In this document: piece by piece, positions 10,040 to 16,477 of the stretch | Numbering within the stretch: position 1 is the stretch's first letter | Layout of the letters: the number at the start of each line of letters is the position of its first letter | DNA from: JBBDIP01 sp964602455 | GTDB taxonomy: Bacteria > Bacillota > Sulfobacillia > Fermentithermobacillales > Fermentithermobacillaceae | DNA: 25,693 nt | NCBI GenBank assembly: GCA_964602455.1 | Contig: CAZRRG010000025.1 | Location: 1 to 25,693 of the forward strand | Direction of reading: 5' to 3' | The notes under the pieces: model-generated | The model's input: only the letters and a program-made list of their open reading frames with translations | Told to the model about the DNA's origin: nothing | The model's database searches: none | Position numbers and translations under genes: made by a program

Positions 10040-10431
10040 GGTCACAGGATGACCATGAATAGCCAGGGGTCGGGGGCCAGCGCAAGAGTCCTCCGGAATA
10101 GAGTCGCAGCGTGACCTATGGTGAGAGCTCAATCCTCACGCCACGACCAATAGAATGGGCCTATCGGTCACGACGCGACCGGCAGGTTTTCCGGGGGTCA
10201 CGGGAGGATTATTAGCTGCGCACTTATATTCCCTCTGGTGATAGATACGGCGAAAAGTCGGGTCACGGCATGACCCCTTCTCTCGTATTAGTCACCGGGT
10301 GACCCGAGTTTTCGACGTAATGGTCACGGGAGGGTAATATTACCAAGTTGCTAATAATCATGCTGTGACCCGTGCACATTCGAAGGATCGTGCCGTGACC
10401 GGTACGGAACAATGAGGGTCACACCACGACA
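10040..10431. repeat. Array of 15-bp palindromic motifs phased at about 31 bp
   Basis: Consensus is close to GGTCAC-N3-GTGACC. Copies start at 10040 (GGTCACAGGATGACC), 10102 (AGTCGCAGCGTGACC), 10134 (CCTCACGCCACGACC), 10166 (GGTCACGACGCGACC), 10196 (GGTCACGGGAGGATT), 10261 (GGTCACGGCATGACC), 10290 (AGTCACCGGGTGACC), 10322 (GGTCACGGGAGGGTA), 10356 (AATCATGCTGTGACC), 10386 (GATCGTGCCGTGACC) and 10417 (GGTCACACCACGACA). Two further slots, near 10068 (GGTCG half only) and near 10229 (TGA only), fill the two double-length gaps. Thirteen slots over 377 bp give 31.4 bp per step. The intervening 14-19 bases are mostly unrelated. This looks like an array of protein-binding sites; the binder is unknown. 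Confidence 0.85.
10196..10370. repeat. Long-range inverted repeat inside the palindrome array
   Basis: The right flank of the copy at 10196 continues to GATTATTAGC (10207-10216). The inverse, GCTAATAATC, lies at 10350-10359 before the copy at 10356. The two ends therefore share GGTCAC, six variable bases, then ATTATTAGC in opposite orientation. They enclose three further copies. Between them GGTAATATTACC (10333-10344) is a perfect 12-bp palindrome. Confidence 0.7.
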
Positions 10432-10541
10432 GATGGGGACAGCGGCGGGCGTTGAGGCTTATGCCGGGATGGGTCGAGGCGGAAACAGTTGTTGAGACGG
10501 ACACCGCCATGGATGCGGATCCCTGGATGCCGGGACACAAG

Positions 10542-10564
10542 GGCCACCGCGGCATGCGGTGGCC
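10542..10564 (-). terminator. Strong hairpin, possible terminator of the kor-mcm operon
   Basis: Perfect 9-bp arms GGCCACCGC and GCGGTGGCC flank a 5-base loop. It lies 37 bases beyond the stop of the last gene of the upstream operon. On the minus strand the hairpin is followed by CTTGTGT rather than a true U-run, so intrinsic termination may be weak or factor-assisted. Confidence 0.5.
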
Positions 10565-10600
10565 TACATCTGAAGGTCTAAGCCTATCAGTGCTTGGAGG

Positions 10601-10801
10601 TTAGTTGCCTACCGGCACCTGCTCCGAAAAAACATCGGCGGCCTTCCTCTCCAGGTACAGCACGGTACCGTTGCACCGTGGACACCTTGGGATTGAGCCG
10701 CCGTTTGTGCCGGGGTCTTCGCTTTCCGCTCTCGCGCGGATGGACCCCTGCGTTCCGCACGAGAGACAGATGTACTCGATCGTTCTGGGTGGTCTCTCCA
10801 C
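10601..10801 (-). CDS. Small zinc-ribbon protein of unknown function
   Basis: A 66-residue protein with two CxxC knuckles, Cys12-x2-Cys15 and Cys40-x2-Cys43, the pattern of a rubredoxin-like zinc ribbon. Between them is a polar loop, and the tail after residue 50 is charged. I cannot assign a specific function. The start is GTG 10801, which follows GAGGGGG by 6 bases. It lies 70 bases after the amidohydrolase gene and appears to end the operon, since the palindromic gap follows. A role in RNA or protein binding would be a guess. Confidence 0.75.
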   Translation of the reverse strand: MERPPRTIEYICLSCGTQGSIRARAESEDPGTNGGSIPRCPRCNGTVLYLERKAADVFSEQVPVGN

Positions 10802-10871
10802 TACACGAGCCCCCTCGCTTTGTTATTGGGACGAATCCACCCTTTCAGATTAGGTTATTCGCACCGCCACC

Positions 10872-11729
10872 CTAGTTTCCTTCCAGTGGCGAAGTGAAAA
10901 ACTTGCCAAAGATCCGGAGCGCGTTGTCCGAGAGGATTCCTTGCACTTCCCCGGGCTGAAGATCCGCCTTCGCAATGTCCTTTAGGTATCTTGTGCAGGA
11001 AAGCAGCGGATAGTCGCTGCCGAGGAGGATTCTGCCCGTTAGTCCCAATGCGGAGAGGCTCCGGTACACCTGGGGCTTGAACAAGTAGGGCTGGGCCGCG
11101 GTGTCGTAGTAGGTGTTCTCCAACGCCAGGACTTCAGGCATGGAAGCGTAGAACGGCAGCCCCCCGCCAAGATGGGCAAAGATCGTGGTTACGCCCGGGT
11201 TCTTGACCGCGAACCGGTACGCCTCTTCGGCGCCCACGTCGCCCTTCCCGGGATACATGTGACCTATCTGCTCATTCACGTGGATGAGGAGCGGCACTCC
11301 GGCTTCCTGCGCCAGCGCCGCAAGGCGCGACATCCCCTCTCCCTCCAACGAGAAACCGTGGCCTGCCGGGAAGAGTTCTCCGAAGCCGCAAGCTCCCTCC
11401 GCAAGGCATCTCTCAGCCTCGGCCAGAGCCCCGGGTGACTCGGGATCAAGCACAGCAAGCGCCAGGACCGAGCCACCGCTCTTCTTGGCAATCGACAGCG
11501 CGTAGTCATTCTGAAGCCTGGAGACGCCCAAGTCTTCGAAGGCAAAGCCGCAAGCGACGGCCTTGTCCACTCCGTCGGTGGCCATGTCGCGGAGGAGGTT
11601 CTCGCCGGTGAGGAATCTCACTCCCTTGGTGTTTCGCATCCGATCGAAGTTGGGATCCCGCCGTCCGAATGCGGCGGGATCCCTCGCTATCTCAGGCGGA
11701 AGTATGTGGCAATGGACGTCGAATACCAT
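10872..11729 (-). CDS. Amidohydrolase-2 family metal-dependent hydrolase
   Basis: A TIM-barrel hydrolase of 285 residues related to the amidohydrolase_2 group, which includes decarboxylases such as ACMSD and lactone or amide hydrolases. Metal-site residues are visible in order: His6-x-His8 in FDVHCH, His150 in LLIHVNE, His186 in FAHLGGG and Asp239 in LGSDYPLL. The ILSDNALRIFG segment near the C-terminus is typical of the family. ATG 11729 follows AAGGGG by 5 bases, 13 bases after the epimerase stop, so it is co-transcribed with the mutase genes. The substrate cannot be read from the sequence. The neighbourhood hints at an acyl-CoA or amino-acid-derived compound, but that is only context. Confidence 0.88.
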   Translation of the reverse strand: MVFDVHCHILPPEIARDPAAFGRRDPNFDRMRNTKGVRFLTGENLLRDMATDGVDKAVACGFAFEDLGVSRLQNDYALSIAKKSGGSVLALAVLDPESPGALAEAERCLAEGACGFGELFPAGHGFSLEGEGMSRLAALAQEAGVPLLIHVNEQIGHMYPGKGDVGAEEAYRFAVKNPGVTTIFAHLGGGLPFYASMPEVLALENTYYDTAAQPYLFKPQVYRSLSALGLTGRILLGSDYPLLSCTRYLKDIAKADLQPGEVQGILSDNALRIFGKFFTSPLEGN

Positions 11730-11742
11730 TCCGGCCCCTTGC

Positions 11743-12150
11743 CTAGTGCTTCTCCGGCTCGACCAGCTCGATCAGCGTCCCAAACGTGCTCTTAGGATGC
11801 ACGAACGCGACCCTGGTGCCATGGGCGCCCGGTTTTGGCTCGGCGTCGATCAAGCGAACGCCGGCGCCGGATGCCTGCTTCAGGCACGCGGCAACGTCGC
11901 CGGTGCCGAGGGCGATGTGGTGCAGCCCCTCTCCCCTTGTCGCGATGAACTTGGCGGTCGATGAATCCTCGGAAGTGGGCTGCACCAGCTCGAGCCTGGT
12001 GTCACCCAACTGGATGAACCCGACCTTGACCTTCTGAGAAGGAACCTCTTCGACATGGTCAGCCTCTACTCCGAAGGCCTCCTTCAGGGTCTTCAGGGCG
12101 GAGTCCAGATCAGAAACCGCGATGGCGATATGGTCAACTTTGTTGATCAC
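11743..12150 (-). CDS. mce: Methylmalonyl-CoA epimerase
   Basis: A VOC-fold enzyme of 135 residues that interconverts (R)- and (S)-methylmalonyl-CoA, linking the mutase to propionyl-CoA carboxylation or decarboxylation. It begins with KVDHIAIAVSDLDSAL and contains ELVQPTSEDS near 54-63, GEGLHHIAL near 73-81 and GTLIELVEP near 124-132. His7, His77 and Glu128 are the likely metal ligands. The start is GTG 12150, 8 bases after AAGGAGG. It lies directly downstream of the mutase subunit, which supports the assignment over other glyoxalase-fold proteins. Confidence 0.93.
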   Translation of the reverse strand: MINKVDHIAIAVSDLDSALKTLKEAFGVEADHVEEVPSQKVKVGFIQLGDTRLELVQPTSEDSSTAKFIATRGEGLHHIALGTGDVAACLKQASGAGVRLIDAEPKPGAHGTRVAFVHPKSTFGTLIELVEPEKH

Positions 12151-12163
12151 GGCGCAAGCCTCC

Positions 12164-13840
12164 TTAGATGAACGCTCCGGGACGGTACACCCCGAACACG
12201 TCGCGCAGCACGTTGCAGATCTCCCCGATCGTCGCGTAAGCCTTCACGGCTTCCAGGATCGGCGGGACCAGGTTCCCTGTGCCCTTTGCCGTGGTCTCCA
12301 CCAGCTTGAGCGCTTCGGCGCAGGCCCTGCCGTCCCTTGACTTGCGTAGGGCGGCTAGCTTGGCCTTCTGGGCGTCGGCGACCGAAGGATCTACCCTGAG
12401 GAGACCCTTGGGCTTCTCTTCCTTAATCTCGAAGGAGTTGACGCCTACGACGAGCCGCTCCTTGGCCTCGACCGCTTTCTGGTGGCGGTATGCGCTGTCC
12501 TGGATCTCCCTCTGCATATAACCCTGCTCGATCGCTGCCGGGGCGCCGCCCATGTCGTCGATCTTCTTGATGTACTCCATGGCTCTGGCCTCGATCTCGT
12601 CGGTCAGGCTCTCAACCAGGTAGGAGCCGGCCATGGGGTCGATGGAGTCGGCCGCGCCGGACTCGTAAGCGATGATCTGCTGGGTGCGAAGAGCGATACG
12701 GACCGATTGCTCTGTCGGTAGCGCAAGCGCCTCGTCCCGGCTGTTGGTGTGCAGCGACTGGGTCCCGCCCAGCACCGCCGCCAAAGCTTCGAGAGCGGTC
12801 CTCACGATGTTGTTGTCAGGCTGCTGCGCGGTAAGAGACGAACCCGCGGTCTGGGTGTGGAACCGGAGCATCATGGACTTGGGGTTCTTGGCGTGGAACC
12901 TTTCCTTCATGATGCGGGCCCAGAGCCGCCTTGCGGCCCGGAACTTGGCGATCTCCTCGAAGAAGTCCATGTGGGCGTTGAAGAAGAAGGACAGCCTCCC
13001 GGCGAACTCGTCGACGTCCAGGCCCCTCTTCACTGCCGCGTCCACGTACGCGATGCCGTCGGCCAGGGTGAAAGCCACTTCCTGCACGGCGCTGGCTCCG
13101 GCCTCCCTGATGTGGTAGCCGCTGATGGAGATCGTGTTCCAGTCCGGAATCGTCTTGGCGCAGTAATCGAAGATGTCGGTGACAAGTCTCATGGAGGGCG
13201 CCGGCGGGAAAATGTAGGTTCCCCTCGCCACGTACTCCTTCAGGATGTCGTTCTGCACTGTACCCTGGAGCTTGTTGGGGGCGACACCCTGCTTTTCTCC
13301 GACCGCCTGGTACATGGCCAGGAGGACCGCGGCCGGAGCGTTGATGGTCATGGACGTCGAGACCTTATCCAGCGGGATGCCGGAGAACACGGTCTCCATG
13401 TCCTGGAGGGAGTCGATAGCGACGCCGACGCGGCCGACCTCTCCTTCAGCCATTGGGGCGTCTGAGTCGTACCCGACCTGGGTCGGCAGGTCAAACGCGA
13501 CCGAGAGGCCTGTCTGTCCCTGCTCAAGCAGGAAGCGGAATCGCTTGTTGGTCTCCTCCGCGTTGCCGAACCCGGCGTACTGCCTCATGGTCCACAGGCG
13601 GCCCCTGTACATGGTGGGCTGCACACCCCTTGTGAAGGGGTACTCGCCTGGGAAGCCCAGCTTCGATATGTAATCCCAACCCTCGAGGTCCGCCGGGCTC
13701 GCCGCCCTGGGAACCTCTATCCCCGATTCAGTCTGGAACTCTTTCTTGCGCTCGGGGAACCTTGCCGTGGTCTTGGCGACCGGCCCTTCCTCCCAAGCTT
13801 TCTTCGCGGCCAGAATGCCTTTGTCGTCGGCCACTTTCAT
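12164..13840 (-). CDS. mcmA1: Methylmalonyl-CoA mutase, substrate-binding subunit without B12 domain
   Basis: The barrel subunit of an adenosylcobalamin mutase that interconverts succinyl-CoA and (R)-methylmalonyl-CoA. Key segments (numbered from TTG 13861; subtract 7 for the start used here) are YPFTRG near 74-79, Tyr95 in TMRQYAGFG, LSVAFDLPTQ near 119-128, Arg213 in VARGTYIF, and Tyr249-His250 in ISGYHIREAG. Tyr95 and Arg213 match methylmalonyl-CoA mutase, whereas isobutyryl-CoA mutase has Phe and Gln there. The C-terminal B12-binding domain (DxHxxG) is absent, so a separate small subunit must exist elsewhere. ATG 13840 is chosen because GAGG lies 6 bases upstream; ATG 13852, overlapping the dehydrogenase stop, lacks a site. 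Confidence 0.95.
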   Translation of the reverse strand: MKVADDKGILAAKKAWEEGPVAKTTARFPERKKEFQTESGIEVPRAASPADLEGWDYISKLGFPGEYPFTRGVQPTMYRGRLWTMRQYAGFGNAEETNKRFRFLLEQGQTGLSVAFDLPTQVGYDSDAPMAEGEVGRVGVAIDSLQDMETVFSGIPLDKVSTSMTINAPAAVLLAMYQAVGEKQGVAPNKLQGTVQNDILKEYVARGTYIFPPAPSMRLVTDIFDYCAKTIPDWNTISISGYHIREAGASAVQEVAFTLADGIAYVDAAVKRGLDVDEFAGRLSFFFNAHMDFFEEIAKFRAARRLWARIMKERFHAKNPKSMMLRFHTQTAGSSLTAQQPDNNIVRTALEALAAVLGGTQSLHTNSRDEALALPTEQSVRIALRTQQIIAYESGAADSIDPMAGSYLVESLTDEIEARAMEYIKKIDDMGGAPAAIEQGYMQREIQDSAYRHQKAVEAKERLVVGVNSFEIKEEKPKGLLRVDPSVADAQKAKLAALRKSRDGRACAEALKLVETTAKGTGNLVPPILEAVKAYATIGEICNVLRDVFGVYRPGAFI

Positions 13841-13848
13841 GCCCTCCC

Positions 13849-15108
13849 TCATAGAAGCCAACCGCGGACCCTCATGGCGTCGACAACCCGTTTGACGCCC
13901 AAGAGAAACGCGGCTTCTCTCATGGAAACCTTCTTCTCCTCGTGCATCGTCCAGACAGCCGAGAAGGAGTCCAACACGATCTTCTCCAGTCTCCTATCCA
14001 CTTCCTCGGCTGTCCAGTAGAAGCCCTGGAGATTCTGAGCCCACTCGAAGTATGACGCGGTGACGCCCCCTGCCGAAGCCAGGATGTCGGGCACAACAAG
14101 GACGCCCTTCTGGTTCAGGACTTCGTCGGCTGCCGGCGTTGTGGGGCCGTTGGCGGCCTCCACGATCACCTTCGCCTGGACGCCTGACGCAATCTCGTGA
14201 GTTATGGTGTTCTCAAGCGCGGCAGGGATGATGACGTCCACAGGAAGCGCGTACAGGGCTTTGTCGTCGATGTCCGTGGACCCCGGAAAGCCCCTCACAG
14301 TTCCGTAGCGTTCTTTCCAGGCCAGGACCTCGCGGGCGTTCATACCCTCCGGGTTGTAGGCGCCGCCCCGAGAGTCGTTGCAGGCCACCATCTTGGCCCC
14401 AAAGTCGTCCATGTAGATGGCAGCAAACGACCCGGCGTTGCCGTAGCCGTTGACCGCGTATGTCGCCCCGCGAAGGTCAAGCGAGACGCGGGACGCGGCC
14501 TCCCTCACGCAGTAGGAGGCTCCCCTTGCGGTGGCTGTGTCCCGCCCTAAGGAGCCGCCGGCGGCCACGGGTTTGCCCGTGACCACCGCCGGTGTGCTTT
14601 GGCCCTCAAGGGCCGAGTACTCATCCATAAACCACGCCATTATCTGGGCGTCTGTGTAGACCTCGGGAGCCGGGATGTCCTTCTGCGGCCCGAGGAGGTC
14701 CGCGATAGCGCGGACGTACCCGCGGGTCAGACGCTCCAGCTCCCGCTGGGATAGTTCTTTCGGATTGCAGCGAATGCCGCCTTTGCCTCCGCCGAAAGGA
14801 AGGCCCACCACCGATGACTTGAATGTCATCCAGGTGGCGAGGGCCTTCACCTCATCAGCGTCAGTCTGTGGGTGGAACCGGATACCGCCCTTAGCCGGTC
14901 CCAAGGCAGTCGAGTGGTGGCAGCGCCAGCCCTGGAACACCTTGATGCTCCCGTCGTCCATCCTGACCGGGATCGCCACTTCAAGGAGCCGCTCCGGCTG
15001 CTTTAGGAGCTCGTACGCGGCGTTCTCAACGCCCAACCTGAGGCATGCGTTCCTGACTTGCTGCTGCGCTATAGCCCAGGGACTCGGGGCCGACTTAGGC
15101 ACGCTCAC
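13849..15108 (-). CDS. gdhA: Glu/Leu/Phe/Val-type amino-acid dehydrogenase, probably glutamate dehydrogenase
   Basis: An NAD(P)-dependent enzyme of 419 residues that would oxidatively deaminate glutamate to 2-oxoglutarate, the substrate of the adjacent Kor. The N-terminal domain has Lys73 in GPAKGGIRF and Lys109 in LPFGGGKGG, both catalytic or substrate lysines of the family. The Rossmann domain has VNGYGNAG near 219-226 in place of the common VQGFGNVG. The ASAGGVTASYFEW segment near the C-terminus is typical. Oddities: the position of the catalytic Asp (PAPD in relatives, Asp165 of the Clostridium symbiosum enzyme) is Glu149 here, and GWRCHH at 60-65 replaces the usual G-[FY]-R-V-Q-H. Substrate specificity is therefore less certain than the fold. 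It starts at GTG 15108 (or GTG 15102), 7 bases after korC. Confidence 0.9.
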   Translation of the reverse strand: MSVPKSAPSPWAIAQQQVRNACLRLGVENAAYELLKQPERLLEVAIPVRMDDGSIKVFQGWRCHHSTALGPAKGGIRFHPQTDADEVKALATWMTFKSSVVGLPFGGGKGGIRCNPKELSQRELERLTRGYVRAIADLLGPQKDIPAPEVYTDAQIMAWFMDEYSALEGQSTPAVVTGKPVAAGGSLGRDTATARGASYCVREAASRVSLDLRGATYAVNGYGNAGSFAAIYMDDFGAKMVACNDSRGGAYNPEGMNAREVLAWKERYGTVRGFPGSTDIDDKALYALPVDVIIPAALENTITHEIASGVQAKVIVEAANGPTTPAADEVLNQKGVLVVPDILASAGGVTASYFEWAQNLQGFYWTAEEVDRRLEKIVLDSFSAVWTMHEEKKVSMREAAFLLGVKRVVDAMRVRGWLL

Positions 15109-15115
15109 AGGGCCC

Positions 15116-15652
15116 TCACAGGAGAGAGGCGGCGGCGTCCAAGCCCGCCTGGAATGCCTTCTTATTCAGTTCTTCAGTTCCCTTGGGTACCCGCGCCAGG
15201 ACAGCCGACAAAGCGGCGTCCGCCGGGACCGCGCCAGTGAGTCCAACCAGAAGGCCAAGGGCGACGATGTTGGCGACAATCTCCCGTCCCAGTTCCCTTG
15301 CCTTCTCAGTGATAGCGTACCGGACCACCTTGGCGTCGACATCCGGCAGCTTGCCGACAAACGTGCTGTCAGCAATGATCATCCCGCCCTTGCGCAGATC
15401 CGCCCCATACTTGTCGCACGCCTCTTGAGCCATTACCAGGAGGACGTCCGGAGTCTTGACCTCGGGATAATCGATATCTTCGTCAGACAGGATTACGTCC
15501 GCCCTGGACGCTCCTCCTCTGGACTCGGGACCGTAAGACTGGGTCTGGATCGCGTTCAGATCGGTGTGTTCCGCCGCGGCGGCCGCGAGGATGATGGCGG
15601 CCGTGATTAGTCCCTGTCCGCCCTCGCCTGCGAGCCTGTACTCCTTGCGCAT
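15116..15652 (-). CDS. korC: 2-oxoacid:ferredoxin oxidoreductase gamma subunit
   Basis: The gamma subunit of the KorDABC complex, which oxidises a 2-oxoacid with CoA to an acyl-CoA and reduces ferredoxin. The 178 residues show the nucleotide-loop-like GEGGQG at 9-14, QSYGPESRGGASRAD near 38-52 and ANIVALGLLVGLTG, all typical of the gamma domain. ATG 15652 shares one base with the korB stop (TGATG), and a GTG one codon upstream is an alternative. It is the fourth subunit gene in the order D-A-B-C. Confidence 0.93.
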   Translation of the reverse strand: MRKEYRLAGEGGQGLITAAIILAAAAAEHTDLNAIQTQSYGPESRGGASRADVILSDEDIDYPEVKTPDVLLVMAQEACDKYGADLRKGGMIIADSTFVGKLPDVDAKVVRYAITEKARELGREIVANIVALGLLVGLTGAVPADAALSAVLARVPKGTEELNKKAFQAGLDAAASLL

Positions 15653-16476
15653 CACGCACGGCCCCCTTCCTGTGCTCTCTGGATTACCTTGCCGTACACC
15701 TCGGTAAGCTCGGGAGCCTCGATCTTGCGCAGGACGCCGATGGGGAACTTGCCCTTGCGCTCTTCCTCGGAGAGGTTATCCCAGTTCGAGGCCATGACCG
15801 CCCTGTCCTTGAACCAGTTCATCATGTCCATGACCGTCCGCATCTTGTTGCGCCGGCCGTAGTATGTCGGGCACTGGGAGAGGGCGTCGACAAACGCAAA
15901 GCCCTTGTGGCCAAGAGCCTCTTTGATGACATTGGTCAGGTGCCTGGCGTGATAGGTAGTGCTGCGGCCCACGAAGGTGCCGCCGGCGCCTGCGACCAGG
16001 TTGCAGAGGTCAAAGGAACGTTCCACCATGCCGTAGGGCGCGGTAGAAGCGTAGCTTCCTTCAGGAGTGAGAGGCGAGTACTGCCCCGAGGTCATCCCGT
16101 AGATGTTGTTGTTGTAGCAGACGACCGTAATGTCCAGGTTCCTCCTGGCGGCGTGGATCAGGTGGTTCCCGCCGATAGCGGCCGCGTCGCCGTCGCCGCT
16201 AATGAGGATGACCTTGAGTTCGGGGTTCGCCAACTTGATGCCGGTGGCGAACGGAATGGCCCGGCCGTGGGTGGTGTGCAGAGTATCGAAGTTCATGTAG
16301 CCGGGGGCCCTGGATGAACAACCGATACCCGAGACGATGACGGTCCTTTCGGTATCAAGGCCGGCCTCGTCTATCGCCCTAACAATAGCCTGCGTAACGA
16401 TGCCGTGGCCACATCCGGGGCACCAGATGTGAGGCAGTTTCTTGACCCTTAAGTATTTCTCTCGGTCGAGCGCCAC
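15652..16476 (-). CDS. korB: 2-oxoacid:ferredoxin oxidoreductase beta subunit (TPP-binding)
   Basis: The thiamine pyrophosphate subunit, 274 residues. It carries CPGCGHG at 19-25, GIGCSSRAPGYMN near 50-62, the TPP/Mg motif GDGDAAAIGGNH near 94-105 and NNNIYGMTSGQ near 122-132. The start is GTG 16476, nine bases after AAGGAGG and just beyond the korA stop; an upstream ATG at 16521 would add an implausible Arg-rich leader overlapping korA. The sequence resembles 2-oxoglutarate-type enzymes. Branched-chain 2-oxoacids cannot be excluded, but the neighbouring dehydrogenase and mutase favour 2-oxoglutarate to succinyl-CoA. Confidence 0.95.
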   Translation of the reverse strand: MALDREKYLRVKKLPHIWCPGCGHGIVTQAIVRAIDEAGLDTERTVIVSGIGCSSRAPGYMNFDTLHTTHGRAIPFATGIKLANPELKVILISGDGDAAAIGGNHLIHAARRNLDITVVCYNNNIYGMTSGQYSPLTPEGSYASTAPYGMVERSFDLCNLVAGAGGTFVGRSTTYHARHLTNVIKEALGHKGFAFVDALSQCPTYYGRRNKMRTVMDMMNWFKDRAVMASNWDNLSEEERKGKFPIGVLRKIEAPELTEVYGKVIQRAQEGGRA

Positions 16477-16477
16477 G

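Larger units (their letters stand above)
9871..10600. other. 730-base noncoding gap between two operons
   Basis: No convincing gene is present. From the mraZ side it holds the mraZ promoter and TGGGG boxes (9872-9926) and two weak stem structures: GCCGGCT/AGCCGGT arms at 9971-9977 and 9992-9998, and CTTTGTG/CACAAAG arms at 10003-10009 and 10018-10024. The phased palindrome array follows (10040-10431), then about 110 bases with no recognised signal (10432-10541), and a hairpin at 10542-10564. The middle of the array (about 10207-10250 and 10333-10360) is locally AT-rich compared with its surroundings. Confidence 0.8.

Noticed and set aside
10335..10343. TAATATTAC, the nonanucleotide of geminivirus-type rolling-circle origins
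   Set aside because: The match is only nine bases, forms part of a palindrome rather than a hairpin loop, and there is no Rep gene; coincidence is most likely.
10040..10431. CRISPR array
   Set aside because: The conserved unit is only 15 bp, imperfect and palindromic, with 14-19 bp between copies and a 31-bp period. CRISPR repeats are longer, near-identical and separated by spacers of about 30 bp or more. No cas genes are nearby.
10040..10431. Replication origin with DnaA boxes
   Set aside because: No TTATCCACA-like boxes were seen and the neighbours are not dnaA or dnaN. The phased motif is different, so an origin role would be speculation.
10358..10555. 65-residue minus-strand reading frame
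   Set aside because: It spans the palindromic copies and low-information sequence, has no ribosome site or recognisable motif, and its residue composition looks random.
12749..13465. 238-residue plus-strand reading frame opposite the mutase gene
   Set aside because: It is the antisense of a clearly conserved enzyme, is rich in Arg/Gly/His/Val, and has no motif.
14675..15610. 311-residue plus-strand reading frame spanning gdh and korC
   Set aside because: It crosses two intact conserved genes on the other strand and has no domain or ribosome site.
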